A stretch of DNA of 64,000 bases from Ligula intestinalis (GCA_036362985.1 JAYGXS010000010.1:13466434-13530433), one strand, 5' to 3'; positions 43,166 to 55,699 are shown, counted from the first letter of the stretch. Made by a program: numbers and translations. The notes: generated from the sequence alone by a model not told the origin.

Positions 43166-44561
43166 GTCGTCTCGAGTTGCTCATCTTAACAGGGCATAAA
43201 AATTATCTGACTCGAAATAAACCTAGTGTACAATTTTCGATGAAGCCCAATTATAGGCATTAAAATATATTAAGAAGGAAGAGTTTCGTGCGAAGAAAGG
43301 TGGTTGTATTCGTCGTTAGACCGCATGAATACATGAGGGAAAAAGAAGTTGTCACACTATACCAGCTGGCACGACAGGGCAGACAGACCATTGGTTAGCG
43401 AAAAGAATGGTCACAGAGAAATGCTAGTTTTCTGATTGGAAGGGTTATGGAAGTTGGAATAATTAGGGTTCTCTGTGATGGAGGGAAAAGGTAGGTGGTT
43501 GATCACTTGAACTGCGGATGGCTGCATTAGCAGCCGTTTGTAGGGGATCAGTAAGTCGTTAACATAGGCCGTCGTAATGGACGCCCAGGTAAGCGTGTCG
43601 GTTGTTATGATCAACATTCGAGTACAAAGTCTCGAGAAATTATCTTGCTCATTTTTTAAGCCATTTGCTTTCAACCAAAGCGGTGGTCGCTCTCGAATTG
43701 GCGCTCAAAAACTACGGACAGGGAGTTCCGGTAAGGGAAACCTAACTTTTTAGTTCTCTGTCACAGCTCATATTTATATTTTAAAAGCGAATACGCTTGT
43801 AAGCGGCTCATGCTAGAGACGCGCCCCTCACAGCAGACTGAATACGGGCATTAAGATGTAAAAGAGTATATGATTTGGCCGAAGTATTATTAGCAGTGCG
43901 CTGCTCTTCGTCGAGGTTGAAGTTATCATACACATTTTTGCTACTGTGACGTCTTCTGATTTCAATGTGAGGACCTGTTGCAAATCTATGTCTGGTTGTT
44001 AGTTGATTCAGTCCCTCGGCGATTCTGGTCATTAGGATTTCTGCCTCAGTGAAGTGCCCATCCAGGAATCGCGTGGGAAAAAGCTTCAACACAGTCCTAA
44101 GTCCTCTGCATCTGTACTTTTGAGCAAGAAGAGTTGAGTTGCAACGCCTCATTTTATCACTGAAGTTATCTGCAGGTAGCATGACACATGGCTACTACCG
44201 TGGGCGTTTGAAAGGCAAACTTTCTAATCTGATGAGTTAATACCCATGATGATATGAAAATGCACGCAACGTATATTAAGAGTTTGGATAAGGCCGTGTG
44301 CTCTGCATTATGGAGCGAAAGCTGTTTGGGAAGTGTAATTAAAACTAATGGACAAGTGGGTTCAACCATGCCAAACTCACCAATTGAATATGTTCAAGTC
44401 TGCTGGATGGATACAGGTAGTCAACACATTGTTCAGAGATTGAACTGGTTTTCAAGTCGTTCAGCATAAAGTTCTGTGAAACGATACCCATACGAAGACT
44501 GAACGCTAAGACCCGCCCTCACCAAAAAAAATAGTCGTCTCGAGTTGCTCATCTTAACAGG
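43166..44561. repeat. 28-bp perfect direct repeats by the PLE
   Basis: 43166-43193 and 44534-44561 are identical (they begin GTCGTCTCGAGTTGCTCATC and end TTAACAGG). The first lies at the 5' edge of the PLE frame. The 1.34 kb between holds short unrecognised frames. It may mark PLE pseudo-LTR structure or a nested insertion. Confidence 0.8.
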
Positions 44562-44845
44562 ACTTAATCTTATCCAAAAAAAATATATGAAGGCCGGCAA
44601 AAATTTGTATTTTACTGTCATTAAAATTGAGTGGCGTCATTCGACAAAAATTTAAGTTCCCCACTAACCCGATTTTGGGTGACTTGCACTTACTTCCAGG
44701 GGAATAAGGAATACCGATAGACCTAAAATTAGAGTCAGGACGTGGAAATAGTTAATGCGAATGTTACGTTTAGGAGTTTGTGACTCAAATTCAAGTGCAA
44801 TGCGCAACCTTCCGCCTCTCGCGTTCACAACCGGCAAGACGTTGA

Positions 44846-44985
44846 CTCCATGGCTCAGTGGAAATGAAGTTTGTCTCTAGCTCACTGGTCGCAGGTTCGA
44901 AACACGAGTGCAGCGGCAGTTTCTGTGGCTATACTGGAGTTGGGTGTATTCAACCGACGGCAGATGATAAGCTAGAAATACGCGT
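44846..44985 (+). repeat. SINE copy with tRNA-like head
   Basis: GACTCCATGGCTCAGTGGAA (A-box-like) and GGTCGCAGGTTCGAAAC (B-box-like) are followed by TTGGGTGTAT and AGATGATAAGC, the body of the SINE family. The 3' tail is short or diverged. Confidence 0.75.
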
Positions 44986-44999
44986 ATACTGCAGTCCTT

Positions 45000-46840
45000 A
45001 CGTTTGCCGTTAATACATTGCTTACATCAATATCTGCCGAAACCAATCCTGTCTGGCCAATCATCTCCCTCCGGTGGACTCACACATGGCCCCACTGGAA
45101 GCGCTTGTGACAACTTCCGCGCTCTCACACTTCAGGTTCCGGTCCTTGCGGTTGCTGAGGCACGCTTGGCCGGCTGCCAACTTTTTCTTACCCATTTTCA
45201 GCTAGCTCTGTACAGAATATATTATTCCTCTCTCCTGGTGTCTCAATTCTTCACTTCTCACATGGAACCAAGCCTGAAGATTGCAAAAACAGGGGTCCTC
45301 TCTATTATCCTACCAATGCATTAAGGGTGTTAGGTGGAATTTTTGTAAAGTTTCGTCTTAGGATTAGAATAAGTGTAAAATGTGAGTCTAGGATAAGGAG
45401 TAAGCTTTGCTTTGGAGCCAATGTTGGGGTTTTGACTCTAGAATGTGTACCTCTCCTGCAGTTTCCCACTTAACCAACTGTGTTATCGGATGGGGGAGGG
45501 GAGTTGCTAATCATACTCCTTACCTATAATTCTTTTATTTGCTCCTGTTCCAGAGCATTGCTCACGCAAAATTTTCTTCTATTCGGAAAATAAATTCTGC
45601 ATAAGTGCACGCACCTCTTAACAGGAGATGAGAGTGCGTTGTGAAACCTTAACTCCTTGAACTCATGGAGACAAATGCGAACTTCACGGTGCAGCAACTG
45701 TTTGCTGTTCTAGTATTTGTAAAAAAAGAAGAAGACAGCTAAGTTGGGACACGTGCAGCAGACTGCTTGCTAACTAGAGACAAAAGTACACGTGGGTTAC
45801 TTGCGTGCCAACGAGCCTCAGAAGCGACGGCGAAAGCGCACAGCAGCACCAGCGCAGCACAGTGATGACATGCCCACAGAACAATCAAAGAGTTGTAAAA
45901 AAACTACTGAAGCAGTGAAACACACATCCCTCTCTGTTCTCTCACGCGCGCACGAAGGAGCGTTAAGGAAGAAGTGGTATGCACTGACCTTAAAGGGCCT
46001 GCTAGGCAATCCGCAAAATAGAACAATCTAGCAGAAGCAAAGCCTATTTACAGCAGCAGGTAAAGGGAGCGGCAGTACATCCTGGGTGTTGTCTGCCACG
46101 CAGTCAAAATTAAAAGCTTCCATGACGCATCGTACGCTGATTGTTTCATGATTTGCTTTCGTAGTACCTTAGAAGGCAGTATGGTGTTTTTGGTGAAATT
46201 AATGATAATCACTTAATGTTTTGCTGACCGCCGCGGCCGTACGCAGCCTTTACGAGAAATAAGCAACACCTGCAGGTCTCTTCAGTCTTTTTATCAGGAA
46301 AAGACCTAGGATCGCTTTGACCGGCCGTGAACCCGAAACATACTATCTGATTTAAATTCTGCTGGCCATGCCCCTCTTTTCTGGTAGAATTGTCATGCAT
46401 CTACTTCAAAAACTTCTGAAGTCTTTTAACATGAACCATCATTCTCCCTTCAAAAGTCAAAAGTGGTTATTCCTCGTTGAGAGTATCCTCTAGAAATGCG
46501 TGAGCTTTTCTAGAAATAAGAAAGAATGGAAGGTGGATAGGAATATACCCTGAGTTATTTCCGATCATGGATCAATGCCATAGGTTTTAATAAAAATCTT
46601 TAATCAACGTATTTAAGGTAATATTTCAGTAAAATTGTCTATCCCAAGCTTTTAGCTGAAATTATAATACAGCGACATTCTAAAACGGTCCAGCAATTTG
46701 CTGATCGCAGCCTTAATGACGTCGCTTACTCTCTCTACTCTGAACTTATGCCTGCAAAGTCTACTCGTACTATGCACCGAATCTTCCGTTTAATGTCTTG
46801 CCATACATCGATAGATCAGCACTCTGTAATCCTATTCACA
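45000..46840. other. No gene recognised
   Basis: Two frames here (45004-45324 and 45792-46031, both plus) lack an ATG start and any motif. The second is basic and repeat-like. Nothing else seen. Confidence 0.35.
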
Positions 46841-46849
46841 GCACGCTAC

Positions 46850-47020
46850 CTCACGTGGGAAGAAACAAAAATTGAAGATTTGAAAGCCGATCTCTCTCCA
46901 TAGTTGATGTGGATAGCGTGTAAACCTTTCCTGCTAAGTATTCTATGAAATTTTGCCTTGCTCTCCGTGAATGGAGCCATTTTTGCTGAAAATTTCGATA
47001 TTACCGTCAAAATAAAGATT
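46850..47020 (+). repeat. Dispersed repeat, copy B
   Basis: Matches 36030-36240 (see there); the clearest shared block is GTGAATGGAGCCAT followed by TTTGCTGAA. Confidence 0.55.
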
Positions 47021-47578
47021 TCTTTGTCTCTGCTGTCATTTTATCGTATGAAAGAGGTCATTGTAAATTAAAATTAGCAAGCGCATAATGTATGCATATT
47101 ATTCTTCCGTTGAAAAACTCTTCAGCTTTGCAAATAACTCATATTTGTACTTTAGGAACATTTTTCATCTTAAGTATAAGATAGTGAATTGTTATTTATA
47201 AGTTTGAGATTAGCCTTTTGACAACTGCTTTAGTTATACTATTGCAAATAATACTCACCAAAACTGCGTACCCTTTAGATTGTACTGACAAAGCATTTCA
47301 TTTTCGGTTAGCAATTAGAATATTCAACCTCAAAGCCCATTACCTATGTTTGCAGATTACACACTAAAACATTCGGACTAAAGAGCTTATGTTTTGCAAC
47401 TTGAATCGTAAGGTAAATATCGGAAAGTCTTGATCAAATATATCTGTTGCCATGCCATATTTTAAAGTTGAGGTGCGAATTGAATTTATTACAAGTATGG
47501 CAAAACTATAACTATAAAATATAATGCTGATTAGGATTCGGCTGTATACTCGCTACACAGAGTTCCAGCTATAAGCTT

Positions 47579-47915
47579 AACTCAAATTAAGCAAATCTGC
47601 CAAACCAACTTAATAATTAAGTCAGCCTAGCAGTCATTCTGGTGGATTCTAGATGATTGCTTAGGAAATCCTGCTTGGGCAGTCAACTTTCTCCCGTATT
47701 GGTGGATTCCATATGAGCGAAAAGTTGAGCGGGTAATATCGATCCAAGTGTGATTAAACTCATGGCGTGAAGCGGGCGTTTGTAGCTTAGCGGTAGAGCA
47801 TTAGCCTCCGGCAAAGGCTTTCTCTGATGCGCGGGTTCAAATCCCGCCAAACGCCTAGAGCTTTTCACACTTGGGTCAACTCAAATTAAGCAAATCTGCC
47901 AAACCAACTTAATAA
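47579..47915. repeat. 38-bp perfect direct repeats around tRNA-like unit
   Basis: 47579-47616 and 47878-47915 are identical over 38 bases (they begin AACTCAAATTAAGCAAATCT). They enclose 261 bp that contain the tRNA-like sequence. That is longer than normal SINE target duplications (about 7-20 bp). Confidence 0.85.
47776..47855 (+). tRNA. tRNA-like sequence, probably not a working tRNA
   Basis: Perfect 7-bp acceptor stem GCGTTTG/CAAACGC, T8-A9, D arm GCTT...GAGC, and T arm GCGGG-TTCAAAT-CCCGC with a good B box. A stem AGCCT/AGGCT frames the loop CCGGCAA, which would give anticodon GGC (Ala). However, position 33 is C instead of T, three bases rather than one separate the D and anticodon stems, and the variable region is 11 nt. 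The same sequence with matching flanks occurs decayed at 28572. A tRNA-derived repeat or pseudogene fits best. Confidence 0.45.
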
Positions 47916-48527
47916 CTTCGCATATAGGACAATATCTTCTTAACTTGGTATGGAGACTGTGGAAATGTCGTTATAGACTTAGAAAAATAATTTTAGCAAC
48001 CTCAAACTAAACATTGCCCCCTTTTATTATTCAAATTAACATAAAAGCCTATTTTTATCACAGTATTGGCATGCAAATTTCACTTTGCTAAAAAATACTG
48101 CTTTAAAATGTCGTATCTTGGAAAGCATCTCGGAAAATTCCCTGACGAATTGTTAAGTCTAGTGCCAACATATTCTTGCAGACTACAACCAAGGCATGTC
48201 AAATGTGTGGGACATATTTGAGTTTGGCTGTTCATTCTTGACAGAAACAGGATAATGTAGGAATATTCTGCAAAATCTGAATATCGAACTGCTTCGGAAT
48301 CCTAGGCCTGCATACAAGTGTGACTTTTCCGTAATGGATATCCAGACAGCGCTGGATTTCGTAGATTAGAAAGGAGTGGGCTTAGCGCTGTTAGCTTTCA
48401 GCAAGGAAGGTTGAGGAAAATCTTGAACATTCCCAACCTTGTACTGGAGCATTTAATCGCATAATGAATCTATACTGAATAAGCATGTCCCATTAGCAGA
48501 CCAGTGAGTGCCCGTCTATCATCATAT

Positions 48528-48704
48528 TCCCGATCGCAACTGACGAAAACAACGGGCACGTAGTGCAATGCTAAAGCAATGCATTCAGGTATCATAGGTC
48601 GTGGATTCGAGTCTTGGGTGTTGCCACCCCTGGGATTGGATATACTGCATTATGACGAGTCATAAGCTCAAAATGGCCATTCCGGTCTCCTTTGTCTTTG
48701 TCGC
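48528..48704 (+). repeat. SINE copy, full body
   Basis: CCCGATCGCAACTGACGAAA, then ACAACGGGCACGTAGTGCAA (A-box side) and GGTCGTGGATTCGAGTCTTGG (B-box side). Next come CCACCCCTGGGATTGGATAT and the conserved 3' block AAATGGCCATTCCGGTCTCC and TTTGTCTTTGTCGC. Confidence 0.8.
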
Positions 48705-48989
48705 TTCCATTTAATCAGTTAATGCTTCGATTTTGCCTCCAATTGGACAAAATAAAATATGTAATTTACCTTTATCCACGAAAGCTATTTTCTCCTCTGA
48801 CATCCTCCTCAGCTTTCAAATGCGTGAGCATTTGCAGATACATTTGTGCTCCAGGGAATAGCACCTAACTGACGACAAATGAAATAATCAGTTTGAAAGA
48901 AAAACAGCAAATTTGCAGTTATCCAGAAATTCTGGTACGGTTAGTTGCAAGAAAATTTTCATTTTTTGACTGTATGAAGTTTCCTTATG

Positions 48990-51115
48990 ACGTCATTAAA
49001 AGCCACTAGTTTCAAGGCCAACGTTAATGTATATCATGCTGGGGCGTCATAGCGATGTCTGGCTGATGTGAGCGAACGCGGCTTCATCTAACGTATGGAT
49101 TGAAGTTGCTAGCCGTAAGTAGGCCGCTTAGTCATTCTGGGTACCGAGCAGACATTCGCTGGGTACGCGCGATCTCTCATCTCATGGAAAATCCGAAAGG
49201 CTTCTCCATAGAAGATGAAGCACCGGCAAGTACGTGTTTGCAGCCCTTATGCAACGGTGAGAGTTTTTACAATTAGCTTTTAGTGGTAGCTTGAAAAAAA
49301 CCAGTAAATTTCCATCGTTTTCCACGTAATTTTCTCGTCAAACACAAGGCATTGTAGGCTTTTTTTAAAGTAGTTTGTCTTATCAAATCACTTTCAACTT
49401 ATTTGCACACCACAAGGCAGTATAAAGAAATTCCGTGTCGAAAATAATGTGTCGATGTTCATAAGACAAACTGTTAACCAGGGGAAAAATACCAAAGTGT
49501 ATTTCATTATACATCGTAAAGCACGTGATCAAGAAACGCACGTGAACAGATTGACTCAAATTACTCCCTTTTCGCTATCTCATGCTTTTATTGTTTTAAG
49601 AAAGAGCTATAGTTTACAAAATGCATGCCATGTGCATTAACAACGGGTTTTTAGATGTATTGCGTCGGGTTACTCGTTTTATAATTTTAATAGCTGCATG
49701 TGTTTGATGGTGCCTATTAGATTTATCTTCATTACTTATCAGAAAAAACATAAAATAAGCTGGCATCTATTTCCTCAAAGCCAAACAGAAATTTCAAAAA
49801 GTCTCTCTCAAGAAGATATCACCGCAGGTTCAACTAGTGTCTCAGAGTTCATGCCTTTTTTATGTCTTGGATCTGTTCAAATTGATTTCCACATTCTGGA
49901 CGACGCAGAATTACTAGAATCGAACTTCGGTTAACGAGTTTAATCCGCTCCGGCGCAGAGCTCTTCATGTTAAACACTCGTCTTGCAAAACTGCATCAGT
50001 TACCTGATTGGCTGCAGGCTGAGACCGAGAACCCACATTTTGGAAGCAAGACTCAACGGCGGAAACAGGCGTGCGCACACACACTTATAACTCTTTAACT
50101 TAGCGGAAGCTTTTTCACCGTAACAAATGTTCTGCTAAAGGTTCGCTCGTTACCAGGAATGCTCGTAGATGGGGCTGCTCGTCAACTGGGACTCCACTGC
50201 ATATACTTATCTCATGGCGCACTTAAAAGCCACCGGTACCTCGGTTGAAGTCAGGCTGACACGTCATAGCACTGCCTGACTGAGGTGAGACAGACTGTCT
50301 TGAGGGTGCGTTAACGAGCGTATTGAGGAAGCCAGCCGCAAGCAAGCCGATTACTCATTCTGGTTGCCGAGTTAACACCTGATGCATGCACGATCTCTCA
50401 GCGAAAATCTGAAGGGCTTCTTCTAAGGAGAGAAACCGGCGAACCTATCTTTGCAGTCGCTCAGGCAACGCCTTCAGTTCTTCCAAATACTCATTCGTGG
50501 CAGCTGTAAAAACTCGATGACTGGCCCTCGTTGTGTCAGTAACTAACTCCTCAAACAGAAAGTCTTGCAGAGTTACCGAAACACTTGCATCTTACCGATA
50601 GGCGGAATAAAAAAATTATCTTGTGAAAGCAATGCGACAAAGGTCACTACACAGAGTTTTTCAGCAGGCGGAAACTACGGAAGTGTATTTTTTATGCTTA
50701 GTAAAGCATGTGATCAAAAAACACATGTAACCAGATTGGATCGAACCGCTCCTTTATCGCTATCTCGTGCTGTTGGGTTTTAAGAAAGAGCTATGGCTTA
50801 GCAGATTCTTGTTACGCACAAAAGCAGGAGCTTCTGATAAATTGATTTATAATTGCGCGATTTGCATGTGTTTCATGGCACATAGCAAAGTAACTTGTAA
50901 AATTAGCTGGGATCAATCGCCCCAAAGCCGAAGAGGAATTTTAAGAATCCAGCTTTTGTCTCGGAGAGCTTACATTTTAGTGCTTCTTGTATCTGTTAAG
51001 ATTGGTTTTCACAAACCCCGTTTTAAGCCTGACAACAAGGATGATAGGAGATTTGGGGGAAGTTCGCGCAGGATTACAGAGTGGACTTTGTCCGACTTTT
51101 CAATAAGTGAAATAT
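48990..51115 (+). repeat. Diverged tandem pair, about 1.2 kb apart
   Basis: 48990-49930 and 50205-51115 align in order. Shared pieces are TTAAAAGCCAC; CGATCTCTCA...GAAAATC.GAA; GTGTAT.T..TTAT; AAAGCA.GTGATCAA.AAAC; CGCTATCTC.TGCT; and TTTTAAGAAAGAGCTATGG or TTTTAAGAAAGAGCTATAG. A MITE sits between the copies. Neither copy keeps a shared open frame, so I do not call a gene. Confidence 0.7.
49916..50199 (-). mobile_element. Diverged second MITE copy
   Basis: Aligns, reversed, to the 28166-28460 MITE. The right end reads, reverse-complemented, CAGTGGAGTCCCAGTTGACG; the left end CGAACTTCGGTTAACGAG corresponds to the other terminus. Inner matches include CTCGTCTTGCAAAAC versus CTTGTCTTGTGAACC. 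The outer few bases on the left are eroded. Confidence 0.65.
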
Positions 51116-51250
51116 AAATAATCCGATACAGCTTCAAACTTTCGCCATTCATGTTTGGGTGACGAAACACAAAACAATAATGAATGATAGGGTCACACCG
51201 ATCTAGTTAGTTAACATGCTTATCCCATTGTGCCTTGGAGCAGCCAACTA

Positions 51251-51410
51251 AAAAAACGACCCGTATTTCGATGGCAGAGTGTTGTACTCCACGACCAAAG
51301 GGTCGCGGGTCTGAATACCGGGTGATCAACGCCTGGGCTTAGGTAAGACTGGCTGATGACCGCTAATAAGCCAGAAATGGTCATTTCGGTCTCTGTTGGC
51401 TTTGTTGGCT
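51251..51410 (+). repeat. SINE copy
   Basis: AAACGACCCGTATTTCGATGG (A-box side), GGGTCGCGGGTCTGAATACC (B-box side), GGCTGATGACCGCTAATAAG, then CCAGAAATGGTCATTTCGGT and the CTCTGTTGGCTTTGTTGGC end. Confidence 0.75.
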
Positions 51411-52018
51411 CCCTTTTAACAAATAACTGACCGTTTACGGAAAAACAGCTAAACTATTATACAATCGGTGTGCCACAGTATCCTGGAGAATCTTAGATTC
51501 TCTGATTACTATATTAAATGCAATTTAGCTGTTTTATATAAGTAACTCCCAGTAGAAGCTGGTTCTAGGGCGGCATGAGGACATAGGAGTGTTTTGCAAA
51601 ATTTTCCACAAGCTTGAAGTCGTTGGAGCATATTGCCCATGGGAATACTTTTGTCCAGTTAAATACAACGGGCCGCAATCAACATCTGAGCAAGGTGGCG
51701 ATCAAAGGGTTGAAGATTATTTCACTGCATCTTTTTGCAAAACTCCCAGACTGGCATCACCCTTATCGCATTAATCGCACGCCACCCATGCCTACACCGT
51801 TCGCTGACTTCACTAGCTTCCTTCATAAAGTTGTATTGGTCTCATCAGTGGCGCACGGATATTTTCACCCTTTCCTATGAAGTGTTTTAATGTATAAAGC
51901 GCAAATAGGAGTCACTTCCTGTTCGTAAATTTAAAAGTGCCGTATTTTCTTCTCCCAAAATTCCTCTCTTACCACCAGTCCTGTCTTAAAGATGGTCAAG
52001 CGACCCCTGTCCTCAGGA

Positions 52019-52021
<3 letters not shown>

Positions 52022-52056
<35 letters not shown>
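52022..52056 (+). repeat. (TA)n microsatellite
   Basis: About 17 uninterrupted TA units. Confidence 0.97.
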
Positions 52057-52058
<2 letters not shown>

Positions 52059-52543
52059 GTCTTCAGGCAGAGCATTTGCTCTACAACTAATCCAATTAAC
52101 CTGAACCTTTTCCAAACTTCTGCATGTTTACTATGCTCGCCAAGACGGCCAGGACGCGAAGCAGATTAAAATTAGCATTTGTTGTGGTCAGATATTTATT
52201 CAAATAGTATTATTAATGTGATTTATCTAGGCGACTTATGGACCTTTTCGTGATGTTCGGAACCTCCATCCTCACACCGATCGATCCTGGAACGATTTTA
52301 CTTGTTCAGGGAAATCATTTCCCGTCAACTATGATACAAATATGAGGAAACGAGCTACATTGAATTATATATGCCTTCGAACTGAGAATTGATTGAAGCC
52401 TGGTTTACATATGAGAACTCAATCGATCGATGTATCGATTAGGCGCCGGCGTACAGAACCCTGCGTAGTCACCTCCAGACTTGCGTCAATGATAATTGAT
52501 TGGGTTGAAACTCCTACAATTCTCCTATAATTGTCGCCTCTTT

Positions 52544-52574
52544 GCTGCTGCTGCTGCTGCTGTTGCTTCTGCTG
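52544..52574 (+). repeat. (GCT)n trinucleotide repeat
   Basis: Six GCT units followed by imperfect ones (GTT, GCTTCT, GCT). The minus strand would read poly-Gln, but the surrounding frame has no other coding sign. Confidence 0.9.
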
Positions 52575-52928
52575 TCTCTGACGATGAACTCTTCGGTGAG
52601 TTTGAAAGTTCAGAACAAGCACCAAATGGTGTTTCTAATTCAACAGCTATTTCCGGGAAATTGTTTAAGGCAGAGCAGCACTGCTTTCTGAAATGGCATA
52701 CCTAATAATGAATTGAACCCGACATAAATGTACGATAGGGCACGCACATTCGTTTCACTAGCTTCCGGTTCACAACTCCTGTCTGTTTAGCCCACGGCAG
52801 AGTTAAGACTATTTGACCAAAAGTGCCTACTGCGGTCTCTTCGTTTAAGCAGGAACACACGACAGAACATCTTGAACACAATCGAGATGTTAAGTTGCCT
52901 ACCCTGACTGTGTCGTCACCGCTACCAC

Positions 52929-53045
52929 TCGTTGATGAACGCTCACCGATTCCTAATGGAACTCACTCGTCCCGTTCTTCCGTGGGACTTATTTCTGCGC
53001 CCCCCTAGCAGACTCGCAGTGGCTAGTAGTATACACATTCGAGCT
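52929..53045 (-). repeat. SINE tail fragment
   Basis: GTTGATGAACGCTCACCGAT...ACTCACTCGTCCCGTT...GGCTAGTAGTATA matches 14378-14487 in the same orientation. The SINE body should continue rightward but is lost or diverged. Confidence 0.7.
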
Positions 53046-53604
53046 GATAAAATACCACTTTTTATTTGACTTCAAGGCAAGAAATTTAACAAGCGGGTGA
53101 TTTTAGCAGGTCATCAGCTTACAGGCTGGACAAAAGTGTTATTCTGTTTTCTGTTAGCCACCGCTTGCTGGAGCGCAGACCTTGTGCTGTATTCCAGTTT
53201 TTTCTGTAGTTGGACAATACTGATTTCGTACGCTGTACTGGTGATTATTTAATCAATCGGTATATTCGGCAGGTGCACCGCGGGGCTTAAAACAACCAAT
53301 GGCTTTGAAACTGACTGCCCTTGCTGTGCAATGTAACAATAGCTATCAGAGTGGGGCGTTTTCTTATTGTGAGCAAGACTTTAACACCTCCATGTAGATA
53401 GGTATGTATCAACATTCGTTAGCAAACGTATACCATGTATTGATTGGTTTAAACAACGCATTATAAAACATCTTACGTGGACTGACGGACCCCTGCGTGT
53501 CGCACGGCTGGACTTGCTTAAGAGCAGCCTAAAGTTGAAGGAATCATAACTGAGAATTCATTTTGGCAAGCATATGTTTTCGGCAATCCATCAGCGGGCC
53601 AGTA

Positions 53605-55675
53605 CAATGCCAGTCCTGGAACTGGACAGATGCGACGCAGGCCCGTTCTGTGTATCACTTAATGGACACTCTACGATATGTTATTGTGTATCCTGTCTGA
53701 ACACTCAAATACATCGGGAGACTTAGCGCACCATGAGGCAAACTTTGAAGTAAACAAACTGTGGCGTGTGAGTTGGTTTAAAGACTTCTTATTGTTATGC
53801 ATAACTTCGAGAAAGGCTCATACGAGTAAACGGCTTCTACGGGGGCACAATTATGAAGCTTTCATAAATACACGCTTTTCACCTTGTTTGGACACGGTAA
53901 TATGATGTTCTGCATTAAACGAGCTTTTACCCAGGTCTAGATAGGTAAGAGTTACGGTTTTTGTTAAGGTTAATGATTTGGGGGTTAGAATGAGGTGTAC
54001 GGTTAAATTTAAGGTCGGGATATGAACTTTAGTACAAAGGGGGGGGGGCGTGCTCACGTGTCTGATCGCTACTTTCTGGAATTCACAGGAAAGAAAGAAG
54101 TTCAGGACTCGAAGTGGGTTTGCCGTAGGGGCATAATTTAATTGGTAAACCCCTTGCCACTGTGACCTTCAGGCACGATTACAAGTGGGAAGAGGAAAGG
54201 TGGGACTCCAGCTGGGAGGAATCGTATATTCTGTCCAGAGGTAGTGGACAATAGGTTGAAGGAGGTTGACAGTCGGGCGAGTGCACGACCTATTGAGAGG
54301 GGCAGCGTCAGAAGTGTGAGAGCGTGGGGGTCCTCACAGCGTCTACAACGCGGTAAGGTGGGAGTCAGCTACAAGGAAATGATTGGTCAGACCGCATTGG
54401 GATTGGCAGGCAGTGGTGCGAACGCACGCGCTAGCAGCCGCGAGAGGCGAAAGTTTGAACGTGCACTCAGAGTTGGGTCATCATAGGTTTTCAAATGCTG
54501 CCATTATTTGCGCTTGAACGAAGTTCACGCATAAGTACTGATGTGGAAGCATGAAGCATGGCAAGTGTAGTTCTCAACATACGCTTGAATGTCATTATCG
54601 ATATTTGAATGTAGATACGCACCTAAGATACGCATATTGTTTCTTCACTGTGCGCAAGCACGACGGTGACTGGAGCGACTCAGTCTGGCAAGCTGCCCTG
54701 TCAGTCCTTTAATCCAAATATCCAAGTTGGGGTTGGATTAACCCAGAACAGTAGAAAGATAAAAGAAAACAGATGAGATAGGATGGGGTATTTTTAGGAA
54801 CTAGCATGGATTGTGCAATACATCGGGCGCTGAGAAAGGCAGAAAATAAGGCCTTCCAGCGCACACCTTCTCTTATCTCGAAATCAAAATTCTGAATTGT
54901 TTACGGTGCATCAACGCAGATTTTGATAGCTGACCCAATGACGGCTGATGGAGTTTAAATGATACAGAAAAAGCCAGTCCTGGAACTGGACAGATACGAC
55001 GCACGCCCGTTCTATGTAGCACTTAATGGACACTCTACGATATGCTATTGTGTATCCTGTCTGAACACCCAGGTACATCGGGAGACTTAGCGTACCATAA
55101 GGCAAACTTTGAAGTAAACAAACTGTGGCGTGTTAGTTAGTCGGTTTGAAGACTTCTTATTATTTTGCTTTTTGCAAGAGTTGGGGACAAAAAGCTTCCT
55201 TATGCGTTGCTCTTGTGTTAACTACTATCTTTATAAGCGTGATTGATAAGGCAAGGGTTAGGATTAGAATTACGCTTGGGGTTAGGGTTTGGTTTTAATT
55301 TTGTCAACACATACTCAACGACAAAGATAATGGAGTTATCGCAGTGGCTTCAGTTGATAGGGGAGATACTTGCCACTGCGATCTTTAGGCTCGTTTCTAT
55401 GGACGAAGAGAAGAAGTTGGACGCCAGACGGGAGGAATAGGTACAAAGCTAGTGAAGGATAGGTTGGAGGAAGTTGACAGTCGAACGAGCGTGCGTCCGC
55501 AGCCGTAAAGGCGATGTCCAAAGTGTGAGAGCACGAAGGTCGTCACTACAACCTCCAGCGAGGTTACGCGTGACTCAACCTCGGGTATACAATTGGCCAG
55601 ACGCGATTGGACTCGGCGAACATTCGTGCGCACGTGCTAACAGCCCCGAGACACAAGAGGTTTAGCGTTGCACGC
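53605..55675 (+). repeat. Segmental tandem duplication, about 1.36 kb offset
   Basis: 53605-54490 and 54965-55675 align. The start is the same in both (CAGTCCTGGAACTGGACAGA) and a run of about 170 bp is over 90% alike (ACTTAATGGACACTCTACGA; CATCGGGAGACTTAGCG; GGCAAACTTTGAAGTAAACA). Later parts (GGAGGTTGACAGTCG versus GGAAGTTGACAGTCG; AAGTGTGAGAGC) are less alike. GGTTA-rich stretches at 53938-54013 and 55255-55300 sit at equivalent places. Confidence 0.85.
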
Positions 55676-55699
55676 GGATTTGGGTCGCCACCGAAGCTT

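Noticed and set aside
45792..46031. Basic 79-codon plus-strand frame
   Set aside because: GTG start, no homology I recognise, no splice sites; composition suggests chance or repeat.
47683..47868. Minus-strand frame containing GFEP-like residues
   Set aside because: This is the usual artefact of reading the reverse complement of a tRNA B box; the tRNA-like unit at 47776-47855 explains it.
52419..52625. Minus-strand poly-Gln frame
   Set aside because: Produced by the GCT repeat; nothing else in the frame looks coding.
55255..55300. TTAGGG-like stretch as an interstitial telomere
   Set aside because: Only one or two near-matches in degenerate GGTTA-rich DNA that is also present in the duplicated copy; not a telomeric array.
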